Positions 59,280-64,000 of a stretch of DNA of 64,000 nucleotides are shown one piece after another (position 1 is the stretch's first letter; each line of letters begins with the position of its first letter). The DNA lies in contig NZ_JACIEN010000001.1 of the NCBI RefSeq assembly GCF_014196925.1, positions 1,364,001 to 1,428,000 on the forward strand, given 5' to 3'. The notes below the pieces were generated by a model that ran no database searches, was not told the DNA's origin, and worked only from the letters and a program-made list of their open reading frames with translations. Source of the DNA: Chelatococcus caeni. GTDB lineage: Bacteria > Pseudomonadota > Alphaproteobacteria > Rhizobiales > Beijerinckiaceae. The position numbers and the translations under genes are program-made.

Positions 59280-60326
59280 TCAGGTGCGGGCGCTGCCCTG
59301 CAGGCGGAAGCGGTCGAGCGCCACGGCGCCGATGATGACGAGGCCCTTGATGATGAACTGCCAGATGTCGGACACGCCGAGCAGGATGAGGCCGTTCGAC
59401 AGCACGGCGATGATCAGCGCGCCGATGAGCGTGCCCCAGATGGAGCCGATGCCGCCGACGAAGCTCGTGCCCCCGAGGATCACGGCGGCGATGGCATCGA
59501 GTTCGTAGGACTGGCCGAGCTGCAGGCCGTTGGCGGCATAGAGCCGCGCCGCCGACATCGCTCCGCCGAGGCCGGCGAGCAGGCCGGAGACGGCATAGAC
59601 GAAGAGCAGCACGGCCCAGACCTTGATGCCGGACAGGCGCGCCGCATCGGCATTGCCGCCGACGGCATAGATGTGAACGCCGAGCACCGTGCGCCGCAGG
59701 ATGAACCAGGAGGCGAGGATCACCGCGACGGCGATGACCGCGAGCCACGGGATCGAGAGGATGCCCGGGATGATGACGAGCGAGCCGTTGCCGATGAAGG
59801 CGAAGGGCAGCTCCGGGTTGAACACCGTCGTGTCGTTGCCGAGCAGGCGCGCGATGCCGCGCACGGCCGTCAGCGAGCCGAGCGTGACGATGAACGGCGG
59901 CAACCGCACGAAGGCGATGAGCGCGCCGTTGAGGAGGCCGAAGAACAGGCCCGTCGCCATGGCGGCCGGCACGCCGAAGACGCCGAAATCCTGCGAGGCG
60001 ATGACGGCGACCATGGCCGAGGCGGCGAGGATCGAGCCGACGGACAGGTCGATGCCGCCCGTCAGGATGACGAAGGTCATGCCCGCGGCGAGCACCGTGT
60101 TGATCGCCGCCTGCTGGGCGACGATGGACAGGTTCTGCGCCGTCAGGAACCGTCCGTCCCCGGTGACGTAGATGGTGAGCAGGTGAATGAGGATGCACAG
60201 GATGACGAGCACCGGCAGCATGCCGACGGTGCGCACCAGTCCCTGCAGCATGATGCGCCGATGTGTGGCGAGCGCGGCTTCTTCGGCTGCGGACATGGGG
60301 ACGTTCCCTCTCGTCTGGTCGCTCAT
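59280..60326 (-). CDS. Sugar ABC transporter permease
   Basis: The 348-residue protein is a type-I sugar permease of the RbsC/FrcC group with about eight to ten helices. [23 protein letters not shown] and [19 protein letters not shown] are family motifs. The ATG at 60326 overlaps the ATPase stop as ATGA; a second ATG at 60296 with AGAGGGAA nearby may also be used. It is followed after 80 bases by the binding-protein gene. Confidence 0.9.
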   Translation of the reverse strand: MSDQTRGNVPMSAAEEAALATHRRIMLQGLVRTVGMLPVLVILCILIHLLTIYVTGDGRFLTAQNLSIVAQQAAINTVLAAGMTFVILTGGIDLSVGSILAASAMVAVIASQDFGVFGVPAAMATGLFFGLLNGALIAFVRLPPFIVTLGSLTAVRGIARLLGNDTTVFNPELPFAFIGNGSLVIIPGILSIPWLAVIAVAVILASWFILRRTVLGVHIYAVGGNADAARLSGIKVWAVLLFVYAVSGLLAGLGGAMSAARLYAANGLQLGQSYELDAIAAVILGGTSFVGGIGSIWGTLIGALIIAVLSNGLILLGVSDIWQFIIKGLVIIGAVALDRFRLQGSART

Positions 60327-61855
60327 TCGGCCGCCATGAGCGAGCGGTCGACACCGGTTGCGAGCGCGATGATGTTTTCCTGGGTGATGGCGTAGCCGGT
60401 CTCCCCGCCGACCTCGCCCGCGATCTCGCCCTCGCGCATGACGAGGACGCGGTCGGCGATGCCGACGATCTCGGGCAGTTCCGACGAGATGACGAGGATG
60501 CCGACGCCGGTCTTCGCCAATTGGTCGATGATGCGATAGATCTCGGACTTGGCGCCGATGTCGACGCCACGCGTCGGCTCGTCGAGGATGAGCACCTTGG
60601 GCTCCGTCTCGAGGAGGCGCGAGAGCAGCACCTTCTGCTGGTTGCCGCCCGAGAGGGAGCCGACCGTCACCTCCGGGCTCGCGACGCGGATGGCGAGCGA
60701 CTTGATCGCCCGCGCCGCCCGCCACCTGCCCTTGCCGCGGTTGAGGACGCCGGCCCGGGCGTCGCGGCCGATGACGCCGAGGTTGAGGTTCTCCGCCACC
60801 GTCATGTCGAGGAAGAGGCCCTGGGCCTTGCGATCCTCCGTCAGATAGACGAGCCCGGCGTCGATGGCATCCTGCGGCCGGCGGATGTCGGCCGGCTTGC
60901 CGGCGACGACGATCTCGCCGCTCGTGCGCGTGTCGGCGCCATAGACGAGACGCGCCAGCTCCGTGCGCCCTGCGCCGACGAGGCCGGCAAGGCCGAGCAC
61001 CTCGCCCGCATGGAGCGTGAAGGAGCAGTCCTTGACGCGTGTGCCGTCGCCGACGTCACGCACCTCGAGCACCGGCGCGTTGCGCACGCCCGGCACGTGG
61101 TCCTTCTTGTAGAAGGACGACAGGTCGCGGCCCACCATCATGCGCACGATGGTCTCGGGCCGGATCTCGTCACGGCCGAGGGTGCCGACATAGGTGCCGT
61201 CGCGCAGCACCGAGACCCGGTCCGACAATTCGTAGACCTCGGCCATGCGGTGCGAGATGTAGATGATGGCGAGCCCCTCGGCCCTCAGCTGGCGCACGAG
61301 CGCGAACAGCCGGTCCGTCTCGCGCGAGGAGAGCGCCGTGGTCGGCTCGTCCATCACGAGGATGCGCGACTTGGCGTGCACCGCGCGGGCGATCTCGACG
61401 AGCTGGCGCTCGGCGATCGACAGGTCCGCGACCAGCGTGCGCGGTCCGAAGGTGGCGCCGAGGCGCTTGAGGATCTCGCCGCAGCCCTCCGCCATCGCCT
61501 GGCGATCGATCATGCCGCGGCGGCCGATCTCCATGCCGAGATGGATGTTCTCGGCCACCGTCAGGTTCGGCGCGAGCGCCAGCTCCTGGTAGATGATGGC
61601 GATGCCGTAGGCCTTGGCGGCGAGCGGGCCGTCGATCACCACAGGCTCGCCGTCGATGCGGATCTCGCCGCCGGGATCCGCCTGATAGGCGCCCGACAGC
61701 ACCTTCATCAGCGTCGACTTGCCGGCGCCGTTCTCGCCCATGAGCGCGTGGATCTCGCCGGGATAGATCGTCAGCTGGACGTCGTTGAGCGCCTTGACGC
61801 CGGGGAAGGTCTTGGAGATGGCGCGCATCTCGAGGATGGGCTCAGGCGAAGACAT
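60323..61855 (-). CDS. Sugar ABC transporter ATP-binding protein (two ATPase domains)
   Basis: The 510-residue protein has two fused nucleotide-binding domains, as in RbsA, XylG and FrcA. Domain 1 has [23 protein letters not shown] and [11 protein letters not shown]; domain 2 has a degenerate Walker A ([11 protein letters not shown]), [13 protein letters not shown] and [11 protein letters not shown]. The degenerate second Walker A is normal for the family. Its ATG overlaps the ROK gene by 14 bases and its stop overlaps the permease start. Confidence 0.92.
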   Translation of the reverse strand: MSSPEPILEMRAISKTFPGVKALNDVQLTIYPGEIHALMGENGAGKSTLMKVLSGAYQADPGGEIRIDGEPVVIDGPLAAKAYGIAIIYQELALAPNLTVAENIHLGMEIGRRGMIDRQAMAEGCGEILKRLGATFGPRTLVADLSIAERQLVEIARAVHAKSRILVMDEPTTALSSRETDRLFALVRQLRAEGLAIIYISHRMAEVYELSDRVSVLRDGTYVGTLGRDEIRPETIVRMMVGRDLSSFYKKDHVPGVRNAPVLEVRDVGDGTRVKDCSFTLHAGEVLGLAGLVGAGRTELARLVYGADTRTSGEIVVAGKPADIRRPQDAIDAGLVYLTEDRKAQGLFLDMTVAENLNLGVIGRDARAGVLNRGKGRWRAARAIKSLAIRVASPEVTVGSLSGGNQQKVLLSRLLETEPKVLILDEPTRGVDIGAKSEIYRIIDQLAKTGVGILVISSELPEIVGIADRVLVMREGEIAGEVGGETGYAITQENIIALATGVDRSLMAAE

Positions 61856-63098
61856 GCTCGCTGCCTCCCTTGACGCCGACGGCCGCCTCGCCGGTCAGGA
61901 TGCCCGCGCGCGGGCTGAAATGGACGAAGAGCGGCAGGCTCGCGGCCCCGAGCGCGCCGGCATAGGGGCCGAAGTGCCCGGCCCGCACGACCGGCGGCGT
62001 ACGCGCCTCGGCGACCCCCGCAGCGAGCGCCTTCTCGAGCCGCGCGATCAGCCGGTCGATCCAGACCCGGTCGAGATCGCTGTCGACGGCGACGAGCGAG
62101 ATGTCGAGCAGGGCGCGCATGGCGAGCAGCGGCCCGGCCAGCGCATCGACGCAGTCGTCCATCCATTCCTCGACCGCGTCGGGATGAGCATTCATCGCCC
62201 CTGGCAGGTCGCCGAGGCCGGTCACCTGCGCGCCGCAGTGGCGCAAATGGCGGATGAGGGCATTGAGCGAGGCCCGCGTCAGGAGGATGTCCGTCTGCGG
62301 CCCCTGCGGCGCCGACGGCAGCCGGCTCGGCCCGGCGGGCATCACCGCGACGTCGGCGGCATTGCCGGTCTCGCCGCGCAGGTAGTCGCCGCCCATGGCA
62401 AGGCCGCCGCCGATGCAGGGCCCGATGAAGAGATAGAGGAAGTTGTCGGCCTCGTGGCCGAGCCCATGGAACAATTCGGCGATGGCCGCCGCGGCGCCGT
62501 CGTTCTCCTCCACGGTGGCGAGGCCCGTGGCCCGGGCGAGCTCGCCGGCGAAATCCGTCTCGTCCCACTCGTGCAGCGACGGCACCTCGACGAGGTCGAG
62601 CTGCTGCAGCCAGCTGCCGAGATTGTAGGGGCGGCCGATGCCGATGCCGGTGATGCGCTCGCGCATCTCCGGCGTGCAGAAGGCGCGCAATTGCTCCACG
62701 TCGCGCTGGACGATGTCGAGCGCCACGGCCGGCGACGGCAGGTCGATGTCGTGGGTGTACTGGGCAAGGAGGTGGCCGCCGAGGTCGACGAGCACCGTCT
62801 CGATGCGGCTGCGGTCGAGCCGCACGCCGATGCCGTAGGCTCCCGCCCTGTTGAGGCGCATAATCGTCGCCGGCTGGCCGCGCTGGCCGCGGTGGCGCTT
62901 GCCGACGGTCTCCACGAGCCCGAGGGCGTCGAGTTCATCGACGATCTGGCCGACAGCCGTGCTGGTGAGGTCCGCGGCGCGGGCAAGGTCCGCCTTGGAC
63001 GCTTCGCCGAGACGGCGCAGGCAGCGCAAGACGAGACGCTGGTTGTACTGCCGGATCTGCAGGGAATTCGTCCCCTGCCCGGCCCGCATGGCACGCAT
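61842..63098 (-). CDS. ROK-family transcriptional regulator
   Basis: The protein (418 residues from this start) joins an N-terminal winged helix ([20 protein letters not shown], then [18 protein letters not shown]) to a ROK sugar-sensing domain ([30 protein letters not shown]). The zinc motif CxCGxxGC of ROK kinases is absent, so it is a regulator and not a kinase. It heads the transporter-kinase-zwf-edd operon and probably represses it until the sugar binds. ATG at 63098 has AGGGA upstream; a GTG at 63149 is open but lies inside a dyad that is probably the operator. Confidence 0.88.
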   Translation of the reverse strand: MRAMRAGQGTNSLQIRQYNQRLVLRCLRRLGEASKADLARAADLTSTAVGQIVDELDALGLVETVGKRHRGQRGQPATIMRLNRAGAYGIGVRLDRSRIETVLVDLGGHLLAQYTHDIDLPSPAVALDIVQRDVEQLRAFCTPEMRERITGIGIGRPYNLGSWLQQLDLVEVPSLHEWDETDFAGELARATGLATVEENDGAAAAIAELFHGLGHEADNFLYLFIGPCIGGGLAMGGDYLRGETGNAADVAVMPAGPSRLPSAPQGPQTDILLTRASLNALIRHLRHCGAQVTGLGDLPGAMNAHPDAVEEWMDDCVDALAGPLLAMRALLDISLVAVDSDLDRVWIDRLIARLEKALAAGVAEARTPPVVRAGHFGPYAGALGAASLPLFVHFSPRAGILTGEAAVGVKGGSEHVFA

Positions 63099-63139
63099 GG
63101 CCCGTCCCTGTCGTTCCCCGGCCGCTTTGGCGACCTTTT

Positions 63140-63160
63140 TATAAATCACGTTGACTTATT
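63140..63160. promoter_or_regulatory. Imperfect dyad upstream of ROK operon
   Basis: TATAAATCA-CGT-TGACTTATT is an imperfect inverted repeat (seven of nine positions) in an AT-rich stretch 42 bases upstream of the ROK start. It is a candidate autoregulatory operator for the sugar operon. Confidence 0.4.
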
Positions 63161-63300
63161 AAGGAGCGTTCTGCCGCCGCTGTCAAGTTTGCCGTGCAAG
63201 GATGGTGAGAGCCTCGGGGCGGAATGACCGCACAGGCGATAAAACCTATATATATGACAATGGATTACCATGATATCTTTGCGCCTATGCCCAGTTGGTC

Positions 63301-63382
63301 ATGGCCGGGCTCGTCCCGGCCATCCACGCTTTTGACGCTGCTTAACTTCTCAAGGCGTGGATGCCCGCGACAGGCGCGGGCA
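63301..63382. repeat. Alphaproteobacterial intergenic palindromic repeat (REP-like)
   Basis: The element is made of three inverted repeats: ATGGCCGGG/CCCGGCCAT (63301-63323), ATCCACGC/GCGTGGAT (63322-63362) and TGCCCGCG/CGCGGGCA (63362-63382). This GGCCGGG-ATCCACGC-GCGTGGATGCCCG pattern is widespread between genes in Hyphomicrobiales. It lies just after mfd and may act as its transcription terminator. Confidence 0.75.
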
Positions 63383-63415
63383 TGACGGCGACCCGGTTTT
63401 CTGCGGCTGCGAAAA

Positions 63416-64000
63416 TCACGCCGCCTTGCGCTGTTCGGCGATGCGCACGAGGTCGCGCAGCACGCGGGCCGTGCCCTTCAGGCGCGCCTCGGCGCTGTCC
63501 ATGTCCTGGATGAAGACGATGCGCATGTCCGGCCGCACCTTGGCGAGCGTGCCCTCGCCGGCGACATAGGCGATGAGGCCTTCCGGATTGGCGAAGGAAT
63601 TGTCGCGGAAGGCGACGATGAGGCCCTTCGGCCCGGCCTCGACCTTCTCGACATTGGCGCGCCGGCACAGGGCCTTGATGGCGACGAGCTTGAGGAGCTG
63701 GTCCACCTCTTCCGGCAGCGGGCCGAAGCGGTCGATGAGTTCGGCGCCGAAGGCATCGATCTCGTCGTCGCGCTCCAGCGTCGACAGGCGCTTGTAGAGG
63801 CCGAGGCGCAGCTGCAGGTCGGGCACGTAGCCCTCCGGGATCATCACCGGCGTGCCGATGGTGATCGACGGCGACCATTGCTCCTCGGCCTCCTCGTCGG
63901 TGACACCGGCCTTGAGCTGGGCCACCGCCTCCTCCAGCATCTGCTGGTAGAGTTCGTAGCCGACCTCCTTGATGTGGCCGGACTGCTCCTCGCCGAGGAG
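63416..64000 (-). CDS. mfd: Transcription-repair coupling factor Mfd, C-terminal part (cut by window edge)
   Basis: The last 194 residues of Mfd are present and the frame stays open to the window edge. SGHIKEVGYELYQQMLEEAV and the TRCF domain (PEGYVPDLQLRLGLYKRLS, FGPLPEEVDQLL) are clear. Mfd removes RNA polymerase stalled at DNA damage and recruits UvrA. The rest, including the helicase motor, lies beyond 64000. Confidence 0.93.
   Translation of the reverse strand, partial: LLGEEQSGHIKEVGYELYQQMLEEAVAQLKAGVTDEEAEEQWSPSITIGTPVMIPEGYVPDLQLRLGLYKRLSTLERDDEIDAFGAELIDRFGPLPEEVDQLLKLVAIKALCRRANVEKVEAGPKGLIVAFRDNSFANPEGLIAYVAGEGTLAKVRPDMRIVFIQDMDSAEARLKGTARVLRDLVRIAEQRKAA

Larger units (their letters stand above)
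63099..63415. other. Intergenic region between ROK operon and mfd
   Basis: This 317-base gap separates the ROK gene from the mfd 3' end (both on the minus strand). It contains the AT-rich dyad, a very AT-rich tract (about 63240-63285, probable promoter of the sugar operon) and the palindromic repeat at 63301-63382. No gene is supported. Confidence 0.55.

Overview
The window is a GC-rich alphaproteobacterial chromosome segment, most likely from the order Hyphomicrobiales (Rhizobiales). The evidence is a suf operon in the rhizobial order (second cysteine desulfurase, sufB, C, D, S, a DUF59 gene, sufA) with an Irr-type iron-control palindrome at its promoter, an RNase E with an acidic insertion in its S1 domain, an Entner-Doudoroff operon (zwf-edd) joined to a ROK-controlled sugar ABC transporter, and rhizobial-type intergenic palindromes. 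I cannot fix the genus. There is no CRISPR array, prophage, complete insertion sequence or replication origin. Most of the content is ordinary housekeeping and nutrient metabolism.

Layout. 0.1-6.4 kb: rlpA, a PPOX flavoprotein, rimO, a gluconolactonase-SDR pair, and a DUF1428 gene with a clear promoter and operator. 6.5-12 kb: HxlR regulator divergent from a GST, a ferric-reductase-like flavocytochrome behind an FNR/FixK-type box, and a large autotransporter. 12.3-16.6 kb: small accessory genes (lipoprotein, two VOC proteins, an arginase-fold protein with altered metal ligands, methyltransferase, small membrane protein) around tRNA-Ser(UGA). 16.8-22.4 kb: parE, an alpha/beta hydrolase, a DEAD-box helicase with a histone-H1-like tail, and a TfoX-like gene. 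22.4-30.1 kb: the suf operon (minus strand). 30.3-40.6 kb: hydrolases, tyrS, cupin, a large AsmA/YhdP-like protein, Bcp-type peroxiredoxin, an M23 peptidase, and prfB with its programmed frameshift. 40.7-47.7 kb: PBP1A, an N-acetylmuramoyl-L-alanine amidase and rne with a long structured leader. 47.7-53.9 kb: DUF1624 membrane protein, eda, a sirtuin, a double cold-shock protein, DUF192, xylulokinase, DUF1003. 53.9-63.1 kb: edd, zwf, PfkB kinase, sugar-binding protein, permease, ATPase and ROK regulator (minus strand). 63.4-64 kb: the C-terminal end of mfd, cut by the window edge.

How the genes work together. The ROK regulator heads an operon that imports a sugar, phosphorylates it and feeds glucose-6-phosphate into the Entner-Doudoroff pathway. 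eda, which finishes the pathway, is 5 kb away, and no 6-phosphogluconolactonase gene is seen between zwf and edd. The suf operon makes Fe-S clusters for enzymes such as Edd and RimO in the same window; its promoter suggests control by iron and heme status through Irr. RlpA, PBP1A, the amidase and the M23 peptidase form a scattered peptidoglycan set.

No clearly new system is proven here. The best leads are the Irr-type suf promoter, a VOC gene and a MITE-like palindrome inside the suf operon, the FNR-type box at the flavocytochrome gene, the arginase-fold protein with substituted metal ligands, and the hairpin and upstream ORF in the rne leader.
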